Shown here piece after piece: positions 21,701-32,152 of a stretch of 64,000 nt of DNA. Positions within the stretch are counted from its first letter, which is position 1; each line of letters opens with the position of its first letter. Source of the stretch: Notolepis coatsorum (taxonomy: Eukaryota; Chordata; Actinopteri; Aulopiformes; Paralepididae); contig CAXASK010002156.1 in NCBI GenBank assembly GCA_963971535.1, positions 62,001 through 126,000 on the forward strand, in the 5' to 3' direction. The notes beneath the pieces are model-generated. The model did no database searches. It was not told where the DNA came from and saw nothing but the letters and a program-made list of their open reading frames with translations. A program made the position numbers and the translations under genes.

Positions 21701-22957
21701 CGTTTCTGATTTATATAAATCGGAGTAGAATTCTTTGAATGTGTCGTTTATTATTTTGGGGTCTGTTACAAGTACTTGTTGTTTTCTAATGGCAGTTATA
21801 TCTGCAAATTTTGCATTAATTCTTAATCGCATGGCTAATAGGTGACTAGGTTTAGAACCTTGGGAGTACTGCTGTTGTCTTGTGCTGCGTATTTGCATTT
21901 CCGATTGTTGTCTGTATATGGCATTGATCTCTGTTTTTAGTACGTTAACTTGATTTTCTAGTCTAGTTGAGTTGTTGTATTTTAAAGAATTAAATAACGT
22001 TGAGTAAAGCGTTTCCAGTTCAGACAGTTTTGTGCATTGATTCTTGCGCATTATGGAGGAAAATCTATCAGTGAAATCCTTGATCATACCCTTTACCGAC
22101 ATCCATATTATTCTGGGGTCTTGCACCGCGTTTGCATTCTCCCGTAGGAATACTGTGAGAGCTTCTTTGAGTTGTGTAATGAATTCCTTGTTGTTAAGCA
22201 GCATCGAATTAAAACGCCATCTTGGGGCCCGGGAAGATAGTATACCAAATGTTGCTTTTAGGAGTAAATAACAGTGATCTGATGCATTGGGTATCATTTC
22301 CACTTCATATTTATCAAATAATCTCGGGGATGCAAAGACATAATCAATTCTGGATAATGTGTTATGTCTCGCCGATCGACAAGAGTACTTTCGGGTCGTG
22401 GGATTAAGTGAACGCCATAAATCATTTACCCCTGTAGTCTTTGACCAATCTTTTAGTGCTTTAGATGAATTTTTTTGTTCGCTGGAAAAGGCGAGGTAAG
22501 ATTTGTCCATCCTTGGATTCCAAATGGCATTAAAATCCGCACCTATTATAAATGAGTACTCGGGATGGTTTAACATTTCATCGGTTAGTGAAGTGAAGAA
22601 ACCCTCTTCGTACAAATTTGGGGCATATACCGCTGCCAACGCTATTTTCCTGTTATTGTGTACAATCCTAGCTATAGTTATACGCCCCTCCGCATCCGAC
22701 CATACCCCCTTTAATTCGATATTTAACTTACGTCTGACGACTATGGCTACACCTCGAGTTCTCGTACAAAAAGAAGAGTGACTAATATTATGGTATGTGT
22801 TATCCGCTAACGTATCTATGTCTTCCTCTAAAATGTGCGTTTCGCTTAGTAGAGCCACGTCCACATGTTCTTTTTTCATCAGTGTGAGCACGCTTTTGCG
22901 TTTGTGTTGTTTGTTTATCCTACCAGTGTTCCATATCATTATATTCAAACTAGCCAT
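18773..22957 (-). pseudogene. L1 ORF2, open but for one MITE; active-site changes
   Basis: Endonuclease plus RT protein of L1. The endonuclease part (21666-22957, start ATG at 22957) has MIWNTGRINKQHKR, LLSETHI, IIGADFNAIWNPRMDKS, SRIDYVFAS and NASDHCYLLL. The RT part (18773-21242) has NGKAPGRDGIPSEMY, RPLSLLGTDVKLYSKVLA, HPDQTGFIRGR, ARQGCPLSPGLF and LGVEIFPTI, then a Cys-rich tail CSQCTNGDEGTFMHMYWDC. The 419-bp MITE plus TTAA is 423 bp, a multiple of three, so both parts are in one frame of about 1250 codons with no other stop. But the catalytic box is YADN, not YADD, and LDAEKAFDR has become LDAMKAFDR. The RT is therefore expected to be inactive despite the open frame. Confidence 0.85.
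21247..21665. mobile_element. TTAA-flanked MITE
   Basis: A 419-bp element with ends AGGGGAACTAT and ATAGTTCCCCT between TTAA (21243-21246 and 21666-21669). Non-coding. TTAA duplication suggests a piggyBac- or Kolobok-type mobiliser. A truncated inverted copy is at 33129-33451. Confidence 0.85.
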
Positions 22958-23249
22958 AATCTATGCATGTTTTTGTGTGGTTTTTGGTAATGCTTCTGGA
23001 GTGCGAAGCTACAATAGATGTACATCCAATTATTGAGGTCCCGTTGAGAGCCGAGCTTAAAAACATATATATATACAAATAAAAATCCCCTATTTTCCCC
23101 TCACCCAGAGAGTCGTACAGTCCTGTGTTCCAAAAACACATCCTCTGCGTATGACTCTCTCCCTTAGGCCACCGGATTGCCCAAACTGAGTTTTGTAATC
23201 CTAATCTTCCTATGCTAATTGCCATAGGATCTAACACTTTCATTCTAAT

Positions 23250-24011
23250 ATAATAGAATGTCGCTTTTGGTCTTGCGCCTTCCCTTACTGTGATGAAATA
23301 TTATGAAAAATGAGAAAAAAAAAGAATAAACTTTCATCGATATATTCATTTGAACCCTCTACTAACTTATGTAGGAAACATCAGAAAAAGGAAAAGATTG
23401 TAGAGAAACATTAACACCTTAATATGAAGAACATTGGGAAAGAACAATGTAAGATAAAAGAGAGAAAGAAAAAAAAGATAAAAATAAGGAGTGAGAGATA
23501 GAATAATACTCAACGTGAAGAAGCCACTAGAACAGAATTGAGTAATTAGATAAAAGAGAAAAACAGAGCCTTTTAGAGCTACAATGTGCCAATCTCTACA
23601 TCAGTGGAGTGATTACTTAAATTGTTAGAATAACCTTGTTGTGCTCATATGTTTAGGTGTGGTTAATTTATTTTTAAAGTTTTATTAAGGCCTGATTACA
23701 CTTCAGTCAATTGATCATATGCTATGTTTATACACACCGGATGTTAATGTTAGAGTTGCAAGCCTTCGTTGTTACGGTGCATTATTTTCTAGAAGGTTGT
23801 AGAATACACTAGTATATACTAACAGACTGTTGTTATGTTCCAGAATGATCTTCCTACCCAGGGTTCATGACTAATAGTATTTTCGGGAGAGTGACCCAGA
23901 GCAGTCGAGCGATAAGCCCAGAATCTTCCAGATTGTTCTTATTGTAATGATATGTTCTTGTCTCCACGAAGACCAGAGGTCTGAAAATATAATGCATTAC
24001 GAATCGTATTA
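23250..24011. other. Probable L1 5' region; no gene seen
   Basis: AT-rich sequence upstream of L1 ORF2. A purine-rich part at 23290-23520 could be 5' UTR. No ORF1 coiled coil or RRM was recognised. It contains the third copy of GTTTAGGTG at 23651. Confidence 0.4.
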
Positions 24012-24019
24012 TACACAAT

Positions 24020-25757
24020 CAGGGCCGCCTCAGGGGGTGTGCGAGCAGTGCGGTCGCACAGGGCCTCGCGGGAAGGGGGGCCTCGCAAAAAAAAAAAAAA
24101 AAAAATTTATTTATCTTTTTTTTATTTTAATTTTTTGCTTATATATTTCACATTAGACACGTTTGTAGAATATGTCTGACTTGTTCCTGCCTCTGCGGCT
24201 CTGCAGACTGCAGTTTTCCGGTTTCTGCGGCTTTGCTGCTCTACAGATTTTAGGATAGTGTTTCCGGTCTCTTCTCCCGTCCGCCGTAATAGAAGAAGAA
24301 GAAGAAGACACACGACACGAGGTAGAGGGATGATCTAATTCAGTTATTCAGCGCTATTCAGAGGAGCCAGTGGATGTCTTTTCAAAAGCAGCATGGATCA
24401 GAAGAAATTACACCGTGGGCCAAGAAAGTCTCCTTCCAACTTTACCATTGGCGCCGCATTGATACTGCGTTATGGTGAGTCAACCTATTATTATATTCCC
24501 GCCGTGGACCTATCTCTCTCTCTCTCTCTCTGGAGCCAAACTGGTCGACTAGCTAATAGTACTACTAGTAGCTAACGGTGTGTGCCTGGTGTCAGCACCT
24601 GGCTGTATGTAGCCGCATAGCTTGCTTCTGCGTTAGCTAATGGTTAGCGATAGCCTGGTTGAGCTAACTGTTAACGTCGAAGCTAAACAGCTAACTCAAG
24701 GCTAACTGATAGCATCAAACGAACGTTCCCAGCCGAGCGCAGCCGGCAGTTAACGTCGAAGCTAAACAGCTAACTGGCTAACTGCCGGCTGCGCTCGGCT
24801 GGGAACGTTCGTTTGATGCTATCAGTTAGCCTTGAGTTAGCTGTTAACTTGTGCTACGACCATTGACATTAGCCGTGAGAATAGCAGGGGGTTCTGGCAC
24901 TCTGACTACGACATCATCTTTGACAGAAGATGTAGTCGGGCCTGCACCATGACAAGGCACTGGCAGCAGCTTATTTTTGTCCTGACAGCGAGAGGCCTTT
25001 CGTCAACGTGGAGACCTGTGTTACGGCCTTTCGCCCTGCGTTCCTTGGTGCAGGTAAGATTAATGAAAATGTCATGACATTACCCCACTCTTCCTTCCTT
25101 CCCCTCCCGAATGTTTTGTTAATAACGATGTTTTTTTCCAGGCAAAACATATGCTACTTCACAACATTTGGAGATACGACATGTGCTGTGTGTGAATGTC
25201 TTGGTCGTTTGTGTAGCTTGGGTAGCGTTGGGCCGTTGGCCAAAGCTGTGTGTGTCACAGTACCTGGCTAGCCTATTTAGCTGATGTCGGCCATTGGCTC
25301 CTTGCTGCTTTGGATTCTCTATAGACCCTCTTCTCTTTGGATTTAAGTGTTGATCTTTGTCCTTTTTGATCTCTCATACATGCTCTCTCTAACACACACA
25401 CATGCTCTCTCTCTCTCTCTCTCTAACACACATGCTCTCTCTCTCTCTCTCTCTTTCTAACACACACAGTCTGCCTATGGCGGCCTTTCTCGATGGCTAG
25501 GCTGTGCTCGCTGAGTCTGTATAGTCAAGGATCTTCAGTCACAGTGCTCAGGTATTCTGCCACTGTGTACTCTCTGTTTAGGGCCAAATAGCATTTCAAT
25601 TTCTTTCCAATGTGTCTCTCTCTCTCTCTCTCTGTACACTGTATATTGACTGTAGAACGGGAGCTCTCTCTCGCTCTCTCTTTTGCTATATGTTGACTGT
25701 ATCATGCCCCGCCTCGGGCAACGCTATTATTTAAGAATATGTTGACTGTATGGAAAA

Positions 25758-25807
<50 letters not shown>

Positions 25808-25891
25808 CTTTTATTTTTTTTAACCTTTTGGGGGGGGGGGGGGGGGGGTTAAATCTCGCACAGGGCCTCGCATTTCTCCCAGGCGGCCCTG
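24020..25891 (+). mobile_element. hAT deletion derivative, copy 1 (TSD TACACAAT)
   Basis: A 1872-bp element with ends CAGGGCCGCC and GGCGGCCCTG, flanked by the exact 8-bp duplication TACACAAT (24012-24019 and 25892-25899). A possible first transposase exon starts at 24393: MDQKKLHRGPRKSP, running to a GGTGAGTC donor near 24475. Later parts (about 24900-25060) look like a second exon ending at a GTAAGA donor. No catalytic domain remains. It contains the inverted duplication at 24686-24845 and (CT)n, (AT)n and poly-G tracts. A second copy in the opposite orientation lies at 45579-47693. Confidence 0.88.
24686..24845. repeat. Perfect 67-bp inverted duplication
   Basis: The arms 24686-24752 and 24779-24845 are exact reverse complements around a 26-bp spacer. 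The spacer repeats sequence lying just left of the first arm (24672-24696 and 24752-24776 share GTCGAAGCTAAACAGCTAAC). The copy at 46740-46850 has this sequence once and no inverted arm, so the event is specific to copy 1. Confidence 0.93.
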
Positions 25892-26112
25892 TACACAATA
25901 CGCATTGGTGTAGACGGCCTGCATATCATCTGCTACTTTTGATGAACACAGATAAAGTCATTCTAATACTGATATACACAGAGAAAGAGAGAGATGAGGT
26001 TTAGGTGTTCTAAAGTGTGGAGAGTGGGTGCTGCAGTGTGTTGTTTGTTTAAAGTGAGTGTCTGCGTGTGGATGTGTGTGTTGTGAGTGCATTTGATGGT
26101 TGTTGCATAGTG

Positions 26113-27672
26113 TTATTGTTCGTTGAGCAACCTGATGGCCTGGGGATAGAAGCTTCTTCTGAGTCTTTCTGTGCTTGCCATGAGACTCCGGTATCGCTTG
26201 CCTGACCGCAGCAGTTCAAAGAGGCAGTTGTTTGGGTGGCTGGAGTCCTTAATAAATCTCTTAGCCTTACCCCTGCACTGCTTGTTGTAAATGTGCTGGA
26301 GAGTGGGAAGCCCCCCTCCAATTGTGTGTTCGGCTGAACGTGCCACTATAGTCTGCTTCGGTCTTGTGCGGTGCTATTCCCAAACCAGGAGGTGATATTG
26401 CCAGTCAGGATGCTCTCTATTGTACATGAGTAGAAGTTCTTAAGGATCTTCTGACTGACTTGGAACTTCCTTAGGCGCCTGAGGAAGTAGAGGCGTTGTC
26501 GTGCCTTATTCACAACACTGTTAATGTGTGTGGTCCATGTCAAGTCCTCGGATATGTGGGCTCCAAGGTACTTAAAACTGTTCACTCTCTCAACCGGTGC
26601 CCCGTCGATGCTGAGGGGGCTGTAGTCCCTGACCCCCGACCTCCTAAAGTCCACAATCATCTCCTTTGTTTTGCTGACATTCAGTGAGAGGCTGTTCTCC
26701 TGGCACCATCCCGCCAGGACCTTGACCTCTTCCAGGTAGGCCCTCTCGTCGTTTGCAGAGATCAGGCCCACCACTACTGTGTCGTCAGCAAATTTGATGA
26801 TTGTGTTGTTGTTCCGCTGAGCCACACAGTCATGTGTGTACAGGGAGTAGAGGAGGGGGCTCAGAACACAGCCCTGGGGGGCCCCTATGTTGAGGGTGAT
26901 GGATGAGGAGGTTCAGTTGCCTGCTCTCACCACCTGGGGTCTGCCCGTCAGGAAGTCTAAGACCCACTGGCAGATGTCATAGTTCAAGCCCAGGTCCCTT
27001 AGCTTGGCTATGAGTTTGGAGGAGACTATGGTATTGAATGCTGAGCTGTAGTCGATGAATAGCATTCTCACATAGTTCCCCTGCCTCTTGTCCAGGTGTG
27101 ATGCTGCTGTGTGCAGCACATGGGCTATGGCGTCCTCTGTGGACCTGTTGGGGCGGTATGCAAATTGCAGGGGGTCCAGGTTGATGGGGAGGGAGGAGCC
27201 GATGTAGCCCTTTACTAGCTTCTCAAAGCACTTCATGGCTATGGAGGTGAGAGCTACAGGGCGGTAGTCGTTGAGGCAAGCAGGTTTGGATTTTTTAGGT
27301 ACAGGGATGATAGTGGACTTCTTCAGGCAGGTGGGGATGACAGCCTGTTCTAAGGACAGGTTAAATATGTCAGTGAATACCGGGCCAGTTGGTCGGCACA
27401 GACTTTTAGGATGCGGCCGGGGATGCCGTCCGGTCCTGCTGCCTTCCTGATATTCACTTTTTTAAAGGACCTCCTCACCTCATGCTCTGTTACCCTGAAC
27501 ACTGAGTCTCCGTCAGCAGACCCCCCCCCATTGCCGTGGCTTGTAGGCTGGTGTTATTCCCAGCCTCAAACCTCGCATAGAAGGTATTGAGATCATTTGC
27601 TAAGGAGATGTCACTGTTCAGTTTGAGGGAGGTGCCTTTGTAATCCGTCATCGTTTTGAGGCCCTGCCACAT
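26113..27672 (-). pseudogene. Rex1-type LINE reverse transcriptase
   Basis: Open segments at 27490-27672, 26913-27236, 26346-26825 and 26113-26346 are collinear parts of one RT. All main motifs are seen ([45 protein letters not shown]). The frame is lost at about 26900 and about 26346. A plain LINE relic, with no sign of host use. Confidence 0.8.
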
Positions 27673-28311
27673 AGCTCTGGAGTCAGCCTGTTCAAACTGA
27701 AGTTAAATTTTATTCCTGTAGCGCCGTTTTGCTTCTATTACTGTCCTCCTTACGTTGTATCTCGGCAGCTTGTGGTCATTCATGTTGCCTGCCACGAGCC
27801 CACCGTTGTATGCTATGGTGCGCGCTTTCAGAGCCTCACGGACGGATTTGTCTACCCAAGGTTTTTGATTTGGGTAAACTCATATTGTGGTAGTGGGGAT
27901 TGTTTCTTCCACCAAAGTACGAACAAAGTCCAGCACTGTCTCCGTGTAGTCATTAATGTTATCTGTGACAGAAGAGATTGGGGGAACAAACGAGACGAGA
28001 AGAACAGAGAATGTTAAAAGATGATGCACTTCAAAACAATGGAGTCAACCCTATCAGGTCACTCTACCATTTAAACATAAATGGTCAACCATGCCCAGAC
28101 GCATGTCATCAGGTGCTGGAAAGTTGCGGGCACAACAACATCATCCATCTCAGCACAATGACCATAAAGAGATTTTATCTTTTTTTCCTTCTCTTTCCAA
28201 TTATCTTTTTCTTTCTCTTTTTTCCCGTTTTCATTTTCTCCTTCCCAACCATCGCACTCTGAATAGTCTCATCATGAACAGCATTGGGACCACCAACTTT
28301 TTGACCAAACC

Positions 28312-29289
28312 TCAGGTCGTTAGGGCTAGACCCTGTGATCTCCTGGGCGACCTCTCTGGAAGCCAGTAGGAGCCATGGCAGTCCCTGCTCAGGAACGGGT
28401 ACTGGAGAAGTGGAACAGAGAGAAACATTATTGCGCTCCCCATAATTTCCCCCCCTTTAGATGGGCAAAAGTAGGTGGGCTTTAGGAGGTCCACATGTTC
28501 ATACGTTATTGCATTTTTGCCTTTGGCAATAACATTTGTCACATCCATTTTTTCAAACGGCACGGCCGTATCCAACAGCGTATCCAAAGCCGGATCAATT
28601 TCCACCTCTGTAGCCAAATCAGACTGTGACATGGACTGAAATGGGTCTGGCAGAAGTTGAACCAAACTAATATGAACAGTGTCAACATCCGCGCCCTGGG
28701 AAGCCCCCTGCGCATCACACGTTGCTGTCATTGCCTGTGTCACTGCACAGGCTGGATGCTCAATGACAACATCTGATATGTTGTCATTGTCAACATCGTC
28801 AAACATAGGACTAGGAGAGTCTTGTGAGTCTGGACTAGGAGAGTCTTGTGAGTCTGGACTAGGAGAGTCATGAGAGTCTGGACTAGGAGAGTCATGTGAG
28901 TCTGGACTAGGAGAGTCATGGCTGACTACACTTGGGAGAGGCCCCTCGGCCCACACCCGCACCTCAGCAAGATTGTTACCCAGATCGATGTCCACACCAT
29001 CAACAGGCAACCCAGCGCGCACCCATCCCTGCACATCACCACCCAAACCTGAAACGAGAGAAATGTTAGGTACAGGAACAGGGAACACAGACAACGTTGG
29101 ACGAGGAGAAAACAATAAATCTAGCACCCTATGCTGCAGATCTATTTTGGCAAGCTCAGCATTCTGCCTAATCTCCTCCAAAGCGAACTCTTGTCTGTGC
29201 TTTGCCTCTTGTAAAGCTTCTTGCAAAGCCAACTCTCGTCTGTGCTGCCGTAGCAGAAGGTCCTTCTGCCGCTCAAAACTGAGTGCCAT
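28312..29289 (-). mobile_element. Internal coding part of the non-autonomous LTR element
   Basis: A 325-residue frame. Residues about 1-60 form a charged coiled coil (RQKDLLLRQHRRELALQEAL, KHRQEFALEEIRQNAEL), like the start of a Gag in some fish LTR elements. The middle has a five-fold repeat of DSPSPDS(H/Q). Towards the end is AITYEHVDLLKPTYF, which resembles the HVxxLKPY tail that normally closes a gypsy polyprotein. No protease, RT or integrase is present, so the part list is that of a shortened element needing proteins from elsewhere. The assignments rest on short motifs. Confidence 0.55.
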
Positions 29290-29954
29290 AGTGCACTATT
29301 GGCCTAAACAAAGTGTGCCACACTCAAACAAAGTGCCATACGACACAGGCCTACAAAACAAAGTGTGCCACACGCAAACAAAGTGCCATACGGCACTGCT
29401 GGCCTACAAACAAACCAAATCTATGCTGGGAAACCTGCCATCTTTGCCCAACCGGGGAATTTATGGTTCCTAAAATACACAGACTGTCATTAAGGTATCA
29501 AACTCCAAAGCCTCAACACAAGCAATAACAAACAAAACAAAGTAACAAATCTCCACCACAAGAAATCTGCACAAACAAACTGCTACTTTCCCCAAATACC
29601 AAACAATCAAACCCCAAGAACAAAGACCAAATCACATGTGCTTACTCCCTAACACTGGCATACAAATAATTAGGCTACAAACAAATCCTAGCCAACAGGC
29701 TACAAATACTAGCTGCAAACCTACAGGCCACAGACACTAGTCCAATTAAGTAGCCTAACCACTCTCTCTAATTAGCCCTTCTATACTAAGACAGAGCCCA
29801 AACAAATTGTCCCAACAGGAACTCCAATACAAATGCCAGTCAAATTCCAAATGCTAGCCAAATTACCAAGCAAAACCACACTAGGTCAAATTACAAACAA
29901 AGTGAATTCCCAATCTCTACCAAAAGGTCCTACAAACAGCCCGAGCCCCCATAT

Positions 29955-30334
29955 ATGACGAACCAGAGGTTTGTCATAAATGGGTAGTCCAAACACACGT
30001 GATAACAATTTAACAAAAGATGATTTATTTAATCCTATCTAAACAAATAATAATCGAATTAAACAACAAATGTGCATAACAGAATGGACAGAGGATGCCA
30101 AGTTGGTTCACTTGGAGGCTGATACAACCTGTCCTGTTTGATGGGAAACGCAGATGGGAGTAGCAGATGGGAGAAGCAGACAGAAGGGTTAGACAAGGGA
30201 AACATATATACTGTGTGTGCAGGCAGCTCTCTGCACTGCACAGGTGATTCGAATTGGGGTAACGACCTACCCACTCCACCCTGCTCTTTGAGTCAGAAGA
30301 CTCCCCATTTGCAGGTAGAGTGGGGGTCGTCACA
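29955..30334 (-). repeat. 5' LTR of the non-autonomous element
   Basis: About 380 bp, the promoter-side LTR in the element's orientation. It matches 16359-16715 over its full length with scattered differences. CTTTT lies just outside. Confidence 0.85.
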
Positions 30335-30413
30335 CTTTTCTTATTGTTCTCTTAACAGACAGGTAAGCAAGAATATAAGAGAAATAATAAGAGAGTATTG
30401 TTGAATGAGGCCC

Positions 30414-30842
30414 AGTGTTTGTGAAGTGTTGGTGTTGTGCGTTATTGATTGTTTTAAGCGATCAGAGAGAGAGAGGGAGGCTTTGATGTGCCCTTTATTT
30501 TTGGTTGAGCACCAAGGTTGAGATGTGAAAACATTGGAAAAGCATATTACTGTTCCACTGGCTTTCCTGTTGATATAATTCTCAAATATCTATATTGTCA
30601 TGTTCAAAACAATGGCCGCTATGTTACAGGCAGCCATGTTGGAAGACAAAACTACACAAACATTCAGTGCAAGGCCTCTATTAAAACACACATTTTCAAA
30701 TCTTCTTATCATTATTATTTCAATTCTTACCTGCTATCAGAAGGCCTCGTTGAGTCATGGGTGTCCTACTCAATCAACCCTGCACCACCAGCGGCCAGTC
30801 TGTTGTTCTTTCATCAATTATTTCCTTTGTTGAACCAGACCA
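30414..30842. other. No gene seen
   Basis: Short unassigned spacer between the nest and the long-TIR element, with a small (GA)n tract near 30465. No exon or element end was recognised. Confidence 0.4.
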
Positions 30843-30999
30843 GGGCCCTATTCCCCGTACCTGGCTAACTGAGTTAGCCGGATAAAGACCTTTCCGTTCC
30901 CCGACGCTCGATTGTCTAAATAAACAGATCGAAAAGTTTGAACCTGCTCCAGAGCAGGGTTTAGTTCAGTTAGCTGGATGAACCATGGCCACACCCTCG

Positions 31000-32152
31000 C
31001 AAAGAAAAGCCAGCTCCCTTCCTGAAATAATTATCACAGTGTAGATCTGCATTATACCATTCTGAATTATGTTTTCGTGCTTCGTTTTCCTAGGGGGGGC
31101 TTTTGAAATGTAAAATAATAGACCTAAAATGCTGATACTAAATTTACTTTGTCCTAAATAATGCACGTTATATACGGCGCTCGGAGTCGCGATACACACT
31201 GCATGTGGATGTGGTTATTTTAATAATGGCAGATTGCAAATGTGAATCCCACAGGGATATTTTTAATGAAGGAAACCGGGCGTTTGGCTCTGATTAGTTT
31301 CATATTCTCTGCTGTGGATGTATTTGCTTAACGGAGCGCCCGGATTGTGTTTCATTCAAGCATAAATTGAAGTGTCTATAGCGTGGACTGTGGATTATGA
31401 ATTACGAGGAATCTGAATCTGTGGATTGTTGAATTGTATCATTGTCACTCACACGTTATTGTGATATTGTAACTGGGATTAAAATATCTGATGAGATGCG
31501 CTGTTTGATGGATTTGAGAAATTGAATGAGCCGTTGACATTAATGAATTTGAGAAAATGCATTTATCTGTTCAAGGCTTCAAGCACTGTTATCTGATGAT
31601 GAACATGTGTCACTGGTATAAACCAAAGGTTAATCAATTCAATGCATGTATGGATGATGTCCGAAGATTAAAACCTGATTAATAGTGAAACTGTATAGCC
31701 TCCGTCCAAGCCTCTCTGACACGTTATTTCGGGTCGCACCTTGAAACTTTGGGAACCATGTATTTATATAGTACAGATACAGCCTTAAATAGTCATGGAA
31801 CAGCTGTTTGCCGGCCGTTTTGACGCCGTTTTGCGTGGTTAATGTTAACAATGACCAGCGGGGGCGCTCTCATACAGCTGGTGACAACGTGCTGGACGAG
31901 CTCCGCCCTCGGCAAAGTGAGAGAGAGGCAGAGAGAGAGTGGACTAGGAAGTAAATATCGCGTCTCGTCTGTTGGCAGTGGATTTAGCTCTCAATCGGTA
32001 AGCTCTTAATATACATTACTATTGAAATGCATTTTTACTTAACTTTAGAGCATTATTCAAACGTGATAGGAAGTTATGAGTCATCAGCCGTTTATATGCA
32101 GTACGTTTTTGCCTACAGATTATACAGTACAGTAGGCTCACATACAGTAGAC
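31000..32152. other. Left interior of the long-TIR element
   Basis: No protein recognised. A purine-rich stretch at 31915-31960 is followed by CTCAATCGGTAAGC near 31992, a good splice-donor match on the plus strand, so a 5' non-coding exon is possible. Nothing else supports a gene here. Confidence 0.3.

Larger units (their letters stand above)
18434..25998 (-). mobile_element. L1-type LINE with MITE and hAT inside it
   Basis: Minus-strand L1-class element. A long poly-T (its poly-A tail) begins at 18434. GTTTAGGTG flanks it at 18425-18433 and 25999-26007; the outer flanks are parts of one Rex1-type LINE 3' UTR, so these are its likely target duplications. A third GTTTAGGTG at 23651-23659 leaves the 5' limit open to doubt. 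ORF2 (18773-22957) is split by the TTAA MITE at 21247-21665. A hAT lies at 24020-25891, in what would be the 5' part. No ORF1 was recognised. Confidence 0.75.
17342..27990 (-). mobile_element. Rex1/CR1-type LINE, split by a hAT and an L1
   Basis: Minus-strand LINE inserted in the LTR element. The 3' UTR pieces are 17342-17580 and 18318-18433; the coding part is 26010-27990. Reading right to left: a spacer with DLNTFYARFEAGNNTS, then RT with [51 protein letters not shown] and VNSFKYLGAHISEDLTW, and a C-terminal tail with FELLRSGKRYRSLM. The FADD box is intact, but frames change several times, so it is dead. The endonuclease is absent (5'-truncated near 27990). The hAT at 17581-18309 and the L1 at 18434-25998 both split its 3' UTR. 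Confidence 0.8.
16359..30334 (-). mobile_element. Non-autonomous LTR retrotransposon (gypsy-like), fossil
   Basis: LTR element on the minus strand. Long direct repeats lie at 16359-16715 and 29955-30334, flanked by CTTTT (16354-16358 and 30335-30339). In the element's orientation the LTR starts TGTGACGACCCCC. A primer site like the tRNA-Pro type (TGGGGGCTCG) follows the 5' LTR, and a polypurine tract (AGGGGGAGGG) precedes the 3' LTR. The two LTRs differ at many positions by eye, so it is not recent. The internal region has one coding frame and no recognisable RT or integrase, hence non-autonomous. A Rex1-type LINE with its own insertions makes up most of the 14 kb. Broken. Confidence 0.85.
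15523..30413. mobile_element. Harbinger-like shell element holding the nest
   Basis: The left end GGGCCTCATGCATGAAGC and the right end TTGAATGAGGCCC are inverted, flanked by the 3-bp direct repeat AGT (15520-15522 and 30414-30416). Both sub-termini carry related ATAAGAA / TTCTTAT-rich stretches. A 3-bp duplication fits the Harbinger/PIF group. No transposase was found; most of the 14.9 kb is later insertions, chiefly the LTR element at 16359-30334. The element's own DNA is about 0.9 kb. The inverted termini are not identical, so this pairing is probable, not proven. Confidence 0.6.
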
